NCBI RefSeq assembly: GCF_007743815.1
Contig: NZ_CP036265.1
Span: 2,286,323 to 2,350,322 of the forward strand
Direction of reading: 5' to 3'
Source: Alienimonas californiensis
GTDB lineage: Bacteria; Planctomycetota; Planctomycetia; Planctomycetales; Planctomycetaceae
Length of the DNA stretch: 64,000 nt
Shown: positions 10,614 through 18,536 of the stretch, piece after piece
How positions within the stretch are numbered: position 1 is the first letter of the stretch
Layout: each line of letters opens with the position of its first letter
Program-made: the position numbers and the translations under genes
Notes under the pieces: model-generated
Told to the model about the DNA's origin: nothing
The model's input: only the letters and a program-made list of their open reading frames with translations
Database searches by the model: none

Positions 10614-11552
10614 ATGACGGCCCCCAGCCCGCCGCCCGCCGCCGCCCGGCCGCGGTTCGGCATCGTGACGCCCAGCTACAATCAGGGGGCGTACCTGCGC
10701 GAAACGATCGAGAGCGTGCTGAGCCAGCAGGGCCTCGGCACGGAGTTCGACCTCGACTACGCCGTGATCGACGGCGGCAGCACGGACGACTCTGCGGCGA
10801 TCATCCGCGAATACGAGGACCGCCTCACCTTCTGGTGCAGCGAAAAGGACCGCGGCCAGAGCCACGCGATTAATAAAGGCTTCGAGCACGTCACCAAAGA
10901 CCCTGCGGCGATCGCCGCGTGGCTCAACAGCGACGACGTGTATCTGCCGGGGGCACTGTCGAAAGTGGCCGCCTACTGGCGGGAGCACGCCCCGGACGCC
11001 CTCGTCGGCCGCTGCCAGAAGACGGACCCGTCCGGCAACGTCTATAACGCGACCGTGCTGGAGGAGTATACGTTCGATAAATTGGTCGACTGGGGGCGGC
11101 ACAGCTTCATGCAGCCGGGCTGTTTCCTCTCCCGGCGGGTGTGGGACGCCGTCGGCGGGGTGAACGAGAACCTGTGGTACGTGATGGACGTCGAGCTCTG
11201 GTTAAAGGTCGCCCGGGACTATCGGTTCGACACGCTGGACGAGCCCCTCGCCGCGGCGAAGAGCCACGATCAGGCGAAGACGACCAACCTCCAGGGGCGG
11301 GGCGAGACCTGGACGGAGCATCAATTGATGTTGCTCAAGCAAGGCGCCCGCGAGCACGTGGCCCGCACGATGCGGGACCAACGCATGGCCTTCGAGCGAT
11401 TGAACGCGGAAGTCCGCGGGGCCTACGCCCTCCCGGGCGTCGGCTTGCTGGTGCGGGCCGCCCACAAGCTGGTGCGCAACCGGATGGATCGGGACCCGAC
11501 CTACGCCCCGCCCAAAGCCCGCTCCGCCGAACCCCCGCAGACAGGCGGATGA
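10614..11552 (+). CDS. glycosyltransferase family 2
   Basis: 312 residues. An inverting GT-A glycosyltransferase acting in the cytoplasm on a surface-glycan precursor. The start FGIVTPSYNQGAYLRETIESV is the family-2 nucleotide-binding strand and helix. DGGSTDDS (about 54-61) and the DxD-type NSDD (about 103) bind the sugar nucleotide and metal. The segment GGVNENLWYVMDVELWLK contains the acceptor-side acidic ED/DxE position typical of the fold. Its stop overlaps the next start as ATGA, so it opens a translationally coupled cluster. The ATG at 10614 is the first start after the upstream sulfatase gene that gives a compact N-terminus. Confidence 0.88.
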   Translation: MTAPSPPPAAARPRFGIVTPSYNQGAYLRETIESVLSQQGLGTEFDLDYAVIDGGSTDDSAAIIREYEDRLTFWCSEKDRGQSHAINKGFEHVTKDPAAIAAWLNSDDVYLPGALSKVAAYWREHAPDALVGRCQKTDPSGNVYNATVLEEYTFDKLVDWGRHSFMQPGCFLSRRVWDAVGGVNENLWYVMDVELWLKVARDYRFDTLDEPLAAAKSHDQAKTTNLQGRGETWTEHQLMLLKQGAREHVARTMRDQRMAFERLNAEVRGAYALPGVGLLVRAAHKLVRNRMDRDPTYAPPKARSAEPPQTGG

Positions 11553-12796
11553 GTTCCGCCGGTCCCCCCGCGTCCGAGGCTCCACCGCGGTCGCCGCAGC
11601 GGCCGGGCGGGGCAGCCCCGCGCCGGTTGTTGTACGTCGTGACGAATTACGGGCTGCTCTCGGAAACCTTCGTGCGGGACCTGGTGCGGGATCTCGCCGC
11701 TCGCGGCTGGGCCGTGACGATCGCCTGCTCCCATGCCGGCCCGGAGGCCAGCGTCCCCCCGGGGGCGACGCTGCGGCCCGTGCGGTTCGCCCAACTGACC
11801 CGCCCGGCGGACCGTCTCGCGGGGCGGTTTGAACGCACGCTGCGGGGCGGCGACGGCTGGTCCCGGTTGGCCCGGTCCGCCACGCGGGCGCTGGCGCCGG
11901 TGATCGCCGAGGCCCGGCCGGACGTGGCCTTCGTCGACGACGGCCGCGCCGCCGCCTTGGCCGTCGGGGCGTTGGGGCAGGCGGGCGTGCCCTTCGCCGT
12001 CCACTTCCACGGGTCGGACATCACCAACGGCCTGTCCGACGTCGGCTACCGAGGGACCCTGCCGCAGGTGTTCGACGCCGCGGGGGCGATCGTGCTCGCC
12101 TCGCACCACATGCGGCGCCTGCTGACGTTGGAGGGCGCCGATCCCGATCGCTGCCGCGTGATCCGCCTGGCGGTGCAGACCGACGGGGTCGAGCCGGTCC
12201 CCTGGGCGGAACGTCGCCGGCAGCCGCCCTCGGTCGCCTACTTCGGCCGCCTCACGCCCAAGAAGCACCCGGTCGCGTTGATCGAGGCGTTCGCCCGCGC
12301 CCGCCGCCGCGTGCCGGAGGCCCGGCTGACGATGATCGGCAACGGACCCGAGCGCGACCGCGTCGTCGCCCGGATCGCCCGGCACGGCCTCGGCGAGGCG
12401 GTGCGGCTCCTGCCCGGCCTGCCGCGGGCGGAGGGGTTGGAGATCGTGGCGCAGCACTGGGTCTTCGCCCAGCACAGCGTCACCGCGATTAGCGGCGATC
12501 AGGAGGGGTTCGCCCTCAGCCCGGCCGAGGCGGCCCTGCTGGAACTGCCGATCGTCTCCACCTGGCACAACGGCATCCCGGAGCACGTCGCCGACGGCGA
12601 GACCGGCTTCCTCGTGCCGGAACACGATTACGAAGCGATGGGCGACCGGCTCGCGGAGCTGTTCGCCGATCCCGACCGCTGCGAAACGATGGGCCGGGCC
12701 GGCCGGCGGCGGGTGTCGGCACTCTGCCCGCCCGACGCCCGCGGGGCGGCGATCGACGCGTTGCTGACGGAACTCTCCGACCGGCGTCCCTCATGA
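11549..12796 (+). CDS. glycosyltransferase family 4
   Basis: 415 residues. A retaining GT-B glycosyltransferase. The N-terminal Rossmann half (LLYVVTNYGLLSETFVRDLV) carries FAVHFHGSD at about 150-158. The C-terminal half has SVAYFGRLTPKKHPVALIEA, the phosphate-binding strand, and the donor-binding region EGFALSPAEAALLELPIVST, with the ExxxxxxxE pattern typical of GT4, then NGIPEHVADGETGFLV. The start codon overlaps the previous stop (ATGA) and decides the start. It belongs to the same cytoplasmic glycan-assembly cluster. The linkage made is unknown. Confidence 0.88.
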   Translation: MSSAGPPASEAPPRSPQRPGGAAPRRLLYVVTNYGLLSETFVRDLVRDLAARGWAVTIACSHAGPEASVPPGATLRPVRFAQLTRPADRLAGRFERTLRGGDGWSRLARSATRALAPVIAEARPDVAFVDDGRAAALAVGALGQAGVPFAVHFHGSDITNGLSDVGYRGTLPQVFDAAGAIVLASHHMRRLLTLEGADPDRCRVIRLAVQTDGVEPVPWAERRRQPPSVAYFGRLTPKKHPVALIEAFARARRRVPEARLTMIGNGPERDRVVARIARHGLGEAVRLLPGLPRAEGLEIVAQHWVFAQHSVTAISGDQEGFALSPAEAALLELPIVSTWHNGIPEHVADGETGFLVPEHDYEAMGDRLAELFADPDRCETMGRAGRRRVSALCPPDARGAAIDALLTELSDRRPS

Positions 12797-12809
12797 CGGG
12801 AACCTCGCC

Positions 12810-13754
12810 ATGAGCGCCGGGCCGGTCACCGTCGTCATCCCCAACCGCAACGGGGTCGCCTTTCTGGAGGAGGCCGTCGGCAGCGCCTTGGCGGACGCCG
12901 CCGTCGGCCGGGTCGTGGCCGTCGACGACGGGTCGACCGACGGCAGCCGCCGCATCCTCGACCTCCTAACCGAGCGCCACCCGGACCGACTGCGGGCGCT
13001 CCGGCAGGAGGGCGGCGGGGCCTGCGTCGCCCGCAATGCCGGGCTCGCCCTGGCGGAGGGGCCGTTCGTGAAGTTCCTCGACTCGGACGACGTGCTCGAA
13101 CCGGGGGCCGTCGGCCGGCAGGTCGAACAGCTGGCGGCGTTCGCCGGGCAGACCGTCAGCGTCTACGGCGACGTGCGGTGGGTGAACGAGCGGGGCGAAC
13201 CGCTGCCGAGCCCGCCCCCCCCGCCGGCCGACCTACCGGAGGCGGCGCGGATGATTGAACACCCCCCGCTGACCGCCGCCCCGCTGCACCGCGTCGAGGA
13301 CGTGCGGCGGGTCGACGGGTTCGACCCCCGCGTGCCCCGCGGGCAGGAGCACGACCTGCACCTGCGCATGTGGCTGGCGGGCGTGCGGTTCGTGCACCGC
13401 CCCGGCGTCGTCTACGCTTACCGGCAGCACGGCGGCGGACGGATCAGCGACGCCGACGGCCAGGCCGCGGTCGCCCGCGGTCGGTTCGAGGCGCTTTCGC
13501 GCCATGTCGAAACGGCCCGGCAGACGCTGGGCGAGCCGCTGGCCCCGGAGGTCGCCGCCGCGTTCGGCCGGCAGTTCTGGCGAGTCGGCCGCCGCAGCCT
13601 GCAAACCGGGGCGCCCGCGGCGGCGGCGGCCCCGTTCTTCCAAACGGCGAAGCGGTTGGCCGGCGACGAGGCGATCGTCGGCGGGCGGGCCTACCGTCTG
13701 CTGTGCCGCACCGTCGGCCCGACCCTCGCCGAACGCCTCGGGCGGCGGGGGTGA
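12810..13754 (+). CDS. glycosyltransferase family 2
   Basis: 314 residues. VTVVIPNRNGVAFLEEAVGS starts the GT-A fold. VDDGSTDGS (about 37-45) and FLDSDDVLEPG (DxD-type, about 90) are the donor and metal-binding motifs. GFDPRVPRGQEHDLHLRMWL contains the acidic catalytic-region motif. The gene starts 13 bp after the previous stop. The C-terminal ~100 residues are Ala/Arg-rich and probably helical. Role: addition of one sugar to a surface polysaccharide. The specificity cannot be read from sequence. Confidence 0.87.
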   Translation: MSAGPVTVVIPNRNGVAFLEEAVGSALADAAVGRVVAVDDGSTDGSRRILDLLTERHPDRLRALRQEGGGACVARNAGLALAEGPFVKFLDSDDVLEPGAVGRQVEQLAAFAGQTVSVYGDVRWVNERGEPLPSPPPPPADLPEAARMIEHPPLTAAPLHRVEDVRRVDGFDPRVPRGQEHDLHLRMWLAGVRFVHRPGVVYAYRQHGGGRISDADGQAAVARGRFEALSRHVETARQTLGEPLAPEVAAAFGRQFWRVGRRSLQTGAPAAAAAPFFQTAKRLAGDEAIVGGRAYRLLCRTVGPTLAERLGRRG

Positions 13755-13927
13755 GGCGTGACCGGCCAACTCCGTTCGACGCCCCCGCCGCTCGGCGGCG
13801 ATCCGGGTGGTCGCCCGCGGCCGGCCGGCGCTAGTTTGACGCTTCGCCCGCCGTCGCGGTCGGCCGGAAGGATCGAGCCCCCGGATTCCCCAGCGACGGC
13901 AGGCCGCAGGCCGCACGCAGCAGACCG

Positions 13928-14926
13928 ATGACGACACGACTCGCCCGCGGAAGAATCGCCGCTTCGCGGACGGGCCGACGCGCGTGGGCCCGCGTCCGCA
14001 TCGGCCTGTCGCAGGAGGTCGGCCCCCACCCGGCGACCCGTCGGTTGGTGATTAAATCCATCTTCGGGATGGCGAACCGCCTGCGGTATCTGCTGACGGC
14101 GAAGGCCTTCGCGGACCGCTGGGGGTTGCAGCTCTGCCCGGACTGGCGCGAGGGCTGGTACGGGCCGCCGGGCGAGAACAGCTTTTTCGAACTGTTCGAG
14201 CTCGACGGCGCCGAGGAGCCGCCCACGGATTGGGGCGCCGTTTATCCGCCAAGCTGGGCGGGTCGGACGGAACTCACCACCTATCAATGGATGGAGGACG
14301 TCAAACGGGAGAAGGGCGAGCGGGCGATGCAGCGAGATCTCATGTTCCCGTTCTATCGGGCGTTGGTCGAACGCCCGGCGGCGGAGACGATGATTAATAG
14401 CGGCTGGCTGGTCGTTCCGGAGGACCTGCCGGTCGCCGGGGTGAACTACGTGCCCCGCCGCGTCAACGAGGCCCTGCGGCCGAGCGCGCGGTGCCGCGAG
14501 GCGATCGCCGCCGAGCTTCCCCCGCTGGCGGGCTGCGTCGGCGTGCACGTGCGGCGGACGGATTCGCCGAACCAGTTGCCGCTGGAGGCGTACTTCCGGC
14601 TCGTCGGGAACGACGACCGGCCGATTTTCCTCTGCACGGACTCCGCGGACGTCGAACGGGAGTTTCGCACGAAATACGGCGACCGCCTGCTATCCATTGA
14701 ACGCCATTATCATGCTGACGGCGGGGCGCTGCATCACGGCGGGTTCAATTCGGCCGGGGGGGACGAATCGGCACCGGACCGGCGCCGGCTGGCCGTCGAG
14801 GCGGTACGCGACTTATATGGCCTCGGGGGTTGCGGCCGGATCGTGCACGGGGGGAACTCCTCCTACAGCCAATTTGCCGTCGACGTCCTCGCCGCCCCGG
14901 ACGCCGACGTCCGCCTGGCGACGTGA
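13928..14926 (+). CDS. fucosyltransferase-like (GT23/NodZ-type) glycosyltransferase
   Basis: 332 residues. The N-terminus after a basic leader carries GMANRLRYLLTAKAFA, which resembles the GxxNxL/Q start of GDP-fucose-dependent GT-B enzymes. GCVGVHVRRTDSPNQLP (about 205-221) matches the HxRRTD donor-binding motif of alpha-1,6-fucosyltransferases (FUT8/NodZ group). ADVEREFRTKYGDRLL and the C-terminal HGGNSSYSQFA fit the second Rossmann half. I infer transfer of fucose or a related 6-deoxy sugar onto the surface glycan made by the neighbouring enzymes. The stop overlaps the next start as GTGA. The gap of 173 bp before it is the largest inside the cluster and may hold a promoter. Confidence 0.7.
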   Translation: MTTRLARGRIAASRTGRRAWARVRIGLSQEVGPHPATRRLVIKSIFGMANRLRYLLTAKAFADRWGLQLCPDWREGWYGPPGENSFFELFELDGAEEPPTDWGAVYPPSWAGRTELTTYQWMEDVKREKGERAMQRDLMFPFYRALVERPAAETMINSGWLVVPEDLPVAGVNYVPRRVNEALRPSARCREAIAAELPPLAGCVGVHVRRTDSPNQLPLEAYFRLVGNDDRPIFLCTDSADVEREFRTKYGDRLLSIERHYHADGGALHHGGFNSAGGDESAPDRRRLAVEAVRDLYGLGGCGRIVHGGNSSYSQFAVDVLAAPDADVRLAT

Positions 14927-15933
14927 CCGCTCCCGCCCCCCCCGAATCGTCCGGCGCCTACTTCAGCGCCAACGACGCCGTCTTCGACTGGACCGTGGGC
15001 TTTCTGGAAAGCTTTCGCGCCCACAACCCGGACCTGCCGCTGCGATGGATCCCGTTCGACGACCGCGGCGACCGCATCGCGGCGCTGGCGGACGAGTATC
15101 AATTTACCGCGTTTGAGGACCCCTCCTTCGACCGTCTCGAAGCGATCGGGGAGAGCCTCGAAGTAGGCCTGACCCCCTACGGCCCGCATTGGTTCCGGCG
15201 GTTCGCGGCATTCTGGGGGCCGTTTGAGCGTTTTCTTTATCAGGACTGCCGGCAACTCGCGCTGTGCGACCTGGGGCCTCTGATCGACGCGACGGCGAAT
15301 TACGGCTTCGACTTACTGCATTTTGATTGTGCGCTCGATCAGGTGTACGAACCGGGGCCGGTGCGGCGAGAGTTCCTGCGGCGGGGGCGGGGCCGGGGAT
15401 TTATGTCCGGCCAGTGGGCCAGCCGGCGAGGGCTATTCGATCTGGGAACGCTGGAACGGTTCGGGGCGGAGTGCCTCGCCGTCCGCGATCAACTGAACCC
15501 CCGCAACACCGATCAGTTCTTCCTAAATTATTGCTGCGACGCGGGGAGCGTCCGCGAGGGGCGAAACGAACGGCCGATCGTCACGGGGCACTTCGCGGAG
15601 GTCCTGGGCGACCTGTGCCGCGACGCTTGGGCCCGGCAGCCCGGGCGAGTTTATCAGGACGCCGCGGGCGTTTTTCGCCGCTGGGACCACGGCGGCTCGG
15701 ACCACGCCAAGGGCGTGCCGATCCTGCACTGGGCGGGAATTCAACTCTCGCCGGCGATGCCGGAGGCGGAGCTGTTTTATACGTACCGCGACCGACGCGA
15801 ACCCGCCGCCCGGCGGGCGCTGCGATCCCTGCGACGGCGGGCGGAGCGCCTGGCGCTGCGGCTCGCCGACCGGCTCCGCCGGCAGCGGCAGATCAATTCG
15901 CTCTGGCACCGCTTGCGGGGCCGTCGGCGATGA
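14923..15933 (+). CDS. glycosyltransferase-like protein (Npun_R2821/R2822-type)
   Basis: 336 residues from a GTG start that overlaps the previous stop (GTGA). An upstream in-frame ATG at 14830 would lie inside the previous gene, so I prefer the overlap start. The opening SGAYFSANDAVFDWTVGFL, then NPDLPLRWIPFDDRGDRI, resemble the Npun_R2821/Npun_R2822 family. That family has a nucleotide-sugar transferase look and sits in polysaccharide loci. FERFLYQDCRQLALCDL contains a D.D-like metal site position (YQDCRQLALCD) analogous to the DxD of GT8-type enzymes. The C-terminus is a long Arg-rich helix, perhaps for membrane association. The function is inferred mainly from context. Confidence 0.6.
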   Translation: MTAPAPPESSGAYFSANDAVFDWTVGFLESFRAHNPDLPLRWIPFDDRGDRIAALADEYQFTAFEDPSFDRLEAIGESLEVGLTPYGPHWFRRFAAFWGPFERFLYQDCRQLALCDLGPLIDATANYGFDLLHFDCALDQVYEPGPVRREFLRRGRGRGFMSGQWASRRGLFDLGTLERFGAECLAVRDQLNPRNTDQFFLNYCCDAGSVREGRNERPIVTGHFAEVLGDLCRDAWARQPGRVYQDAAGVFRRWDHGGSDHAKGVPILHWAGIQLSPAMPEAELFYTYRDRREPAARRALRSLRRRAERLALRLADRLRRQRQINSLWHRLRGRRR

Positions 15934-17135
15934 CGCAACCACCCGACCCGCTGAAGGTGCGCGCCTATCTGGAACCGGGCCGCACGCTGGAGCCAGTGAC
16001 CGGCGTGGGCCGGCACGCGAACGCGATGGTCCGGGCACTGGCGGAGCGGCCGGAGGTGACGCTCGACCTGCTGTTCTCGCGGGGGTGGCTGGGGGAGGAC
16101 GGCCGGCTGCCGGCGAACGCGCCGCTCCGCGACCTGCCGCTTCGCACCTACGCCCTGCCGGAGCGGTTTTCGGAACGGCTCCGCAAGCTGACCGGGCGTC
16201 CGTCGCTGGCGCGACACGCCGCCGGGGCGGACGTCGTCTACGCCCCCGCTGACGCCATACTGCCGACCGGGCCCGTGCCGGCGGTCGTGACGCTGCACGA
16301 CGTGTTCGCCGTCGACCCGGAGTTCCCCGCCCACCGCACGACCCCGGCGGCCCGGCGGTTGGAGCGTCGCTGGCGAACGTGGCTCCCGCGGCTGTTCGCC
16401 TGCTCCGACGCGGTCCTGACGGTCTCCGACGACAGCCGGCGTCGCATGCGGCGGCTGACGGACACCGCGGACACCCCGGTGATCGTCGTCGGCAACGGCG
16501 TCTCGCCGGTGTTCTATCAAATCTTCGAAAAGCCCCCCGCCGACTGCCGCCGCCCCGGTCCGTGGCCGTACGCCCTGGCAGTGGGGGGATTGCAGGGCCG
16601 CAAGGGCGCCGCGGAGATGCTGGCCGTCGCCGCGGAGCTTGCCCGGCGCGGTTCGGAGGTGCGGGTGGTGTTCGTCGGCCGGCCCGAGCCGAAGTGGGAA
16701 CAGGTCGCCCAACAGACGCCGAACGCCGTCGTCGCCGGGCCGATCGGCGACGAGCTGATGGCGGACTATCTGCGGGCCGCCGACGCCCAATTATTTCTCT
16801 CCCATTACGAGGGGTTCGGTCTGCCCGCGCTGGAGGCGATGGCGGCCGGCACGCCGGTTGTCGCCGCGAACAACACCAGTCTGCCGGAGGTCGTCGGCGA
16901 CGCCGGGGTGTGTCTGGCCGCGACGGACACGGGCGCCGCGACCGACGCAATTCTCGCCTTCGCCGACGGCGGCGCCATGCGGGAGGACTATGTGCAAAAG
17001 GGCCGCGCCCGGGCCGCCCGTTTCACCTGGGCGGCCTGTGCCGAGCGGGCCTTTCAGGTGCTCACCGCCGCCGCCCACCACGACGCGGCGTTGCTGCGCG
17101 AACTTGCCGAACGCCCGCTGACCGACGGCGGGTGA
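15930..17135 (+). CDS. glycosyltransferase family 4 (mannosyltransferase-like)
   Basis: 401 residues, starting at an ATGA overlap with the previous gene. The GT-B fold is clear: TGVGRHANAMVRALAE (the GIGR-like acceptor loop) near the N-terminus, VVYAPADAILPTG and VVTLHDVFAVD in the first half. The second half has YALAVGGLQGRKGAAEML, VVFVGRPEPKWEQV and the donor motif SHYEGFGLPALEAMAAGTPV, with the ExxxxxxxE pair, then NNTSLPEVVGDAGV. It resembles WbaZ/MtfB-like mannosyltransferases in length and motif order. It is the last plus-strand gene of the cluster and converges on the next gene with only 4 bp between stops. Confidence 0.87.
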   Translation: MTQPPDPLKVRAYLEPGRTLEPVTGVGRHANAMVRALAERPEVTLDLLFSRGWLGEDGRLPANAPLRDLPLRTYALPERFSERLRKLTGRPSLARHAAGADVVYAPADAILPTGPVPAVVTLHDVFAVDPEFPAHRTTPAARRLERRWRTWLPRLFACSDAVLTVSDDSRRRMRRLTDTADTPVIVVGNGVSPVFYQIFEKPPADCRRPGPWPYALAVGGLQGRKGAAEMLAVAAELARRGSEVRVVFVGRPEPKWEQVAQQTPNAVVAGPIGDELMADYLRAADAQLFLSHYEGFGLPALEAMAAGTPVVAANNTSLPEVVGDAGVCLAATDTGAATDAILAFADGGAMREDYVQKGRARAARFTWAACAERAFQVLTAAAHHDAALLRELAERPLTDGG

Positions 17136-17139
17136 GCGC

Positions 17140-18318
17140 TCAGGCGTCCGCCGCCCGCCGGGCCTCGGTCAAATAGGCCGTGTAACGATCCGCCCAAATC
17201 TGAGCCGAATAGGCCGCGGCCAGGGCGTGGGAGCGGCGGCCGTACTCGGGCAGGTCGGCGTGGCGGTCGTGCAGGAACCGCAGGCCGCGGGCGAGGGCGG
17301 CGACGTCGTCGGTCGCCACGGCGAGGCCGTTGTAATAGGGGCGGACCAGTTCCACGCTCGACCCGCAGGCTTCCGTGCAGAGGATCGGCAACCCGGCTGC
17401 TGCGGATTCGACCAGCGCCAGCGGCCACGGATCGAACCGGCTGGGCAAGACCAGCGCCCCCGCCGCGGCGAACCGTTCCCGCAGCGCGGACGGCTGCACG
17501 AAGCCGCGATCCTCGATCCCCTCCCGCCCGGCGATCAGGCCGCCCCGCGGGCCGGTCCCGCAGCATTCCAGCGTCCACGGCTCGCCGGCCCCGCTCCCGT
17601 TGGCGCTGTCCCGGTTCACGCCCTCGCGATAGCGGGCGTAGGCCTCGGCGAGCACGTCCAGCCCCTTTTCGTCCGCATAACGCCCGACGAACAGGAATCG
17701 CCGCGGCCACGGGCCGTCCTCCCGCCGCCGCAGACATTCGGTGAGGCCCGCGTGGGCGACGCCGTACATCCCCCGCCGCAACCGGGCCTCCGGGATGCCC
17801 AGCCGTTTCCCGTACTGCCAACTGCGTTCGCCGGTGACGACCGTGATCGCACAGCGGTTCAGCAGGCTGGCCAGCGGGAACCGGGCGAGGCGTTGCCGCA
17901 AATCCCCGCGCCAGGGGGTGTCGAAGGTCATCATGAAGCCCGGCGGCCCGCCGTGCTCGGAGTTTCGCAACGGCTCCCCGAAGGGCAGGCGGCGGTAGGG
18001 GCGGTGATACCAGCCGTTCAGGACCACCACGTCCGGCCGCCGTTCTTCGACCAACCGCCGCACCAGCGCCGCGTCGTCCCGCTCTCCGGGTTCGAGCAAC
18101 CGACAGGGCAGCCCCGCGACCACGTCGTCCGCGAACGCCGCCCCGGACCCGGACCGGCCGGAGGCGAAGGCGAGGAAATACGGGTCGACGTCCGCCCGGC
18201 CGGCCAGTTCCCGGAAGCAGGCCGCCATGTAGCCGTTGATCTCCGACCAGAGAAAGACCGCCCGCAGCGGGGCGGGGCCGTCGGTGGGGGCGGCGCTCGC
18301 GGGGGGCGGGGGCGTCAC
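17140..18318 (-). CDS. glycosyltransferase family 4
   Basis: 392 residues, a GT-B glycosyltransferase on the strand opposite the rest of the glycan cluster. The first domain starts AVFLWSEINGYMAACFREL, and the linker carries FVGRYADEKGLDVLAEAYA. The second domain has VQPSALRERFAAAGALVLPS and RFDPWPLALVESAAAGLPIL, in which the usual first Glu of the E-x7-E motif is replaced by Asp/Trp surroundings and the second Glu is kept (ALVES). CGSSVELVRPYYNGL closes the donor site. It shares a 218-bp divergent intergenic region with the giant PVC-haem gene. Role: probably the same surface glycan. The donor is unknown. Confidence 0.84.
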   Translation of the reverse strand: MTPPPPASAAPTDGPAPLRAVFLWSEINGYMAACFRELAGRADVDPYFLAFASGRSGSGAAFADDVVAGLPCRLLEPGERDDAALVRRLVEERRPDVVVLNGWYHRPYRRLPFGEPLRNSEHGGPPGFMMTFDTPWRGDLRQRLARFPLASLLNRCAITVVTGERSWQYGKRLGIPEARLRRGMYGVAHAGLTECLRRREDGPWPRRFLFVGRYADEKGLDVLAEAYARYREGVNRDSANGSGAGEPWTLECCGTGPRGGLIAGREGIEDRGFVQPSALRERFAAAGALVLPSRFDPWPLALVESAAAGLPILCTEACGSSVELVRPYYNGLAVATDDVAALARGLRFLHDRHADLPEYGRRSHALAAAYSAQIWADRYTAYLTEARRAADA

Positions 18319-18536
18319 GGCGGCGCCGGCTGGAACCGGGAAAGAGAGGGGGCGAAACCGCCGCGGCGGGGGCCGATCCTAGCGAACCCGTCCAAACCCG
18401 CACACCGAGGCTCGGCCGGGCGCTGCGCCCTGGGGCGCCGGAGCTCCGCCCGCGGCGTGCGGCCTAACGTGCAGCGGGGGCGGACCCTCTGGTACGCTTC
18501 GGATTCGCACCCTCGCCGCTCCGAACTGCGCCCGCC

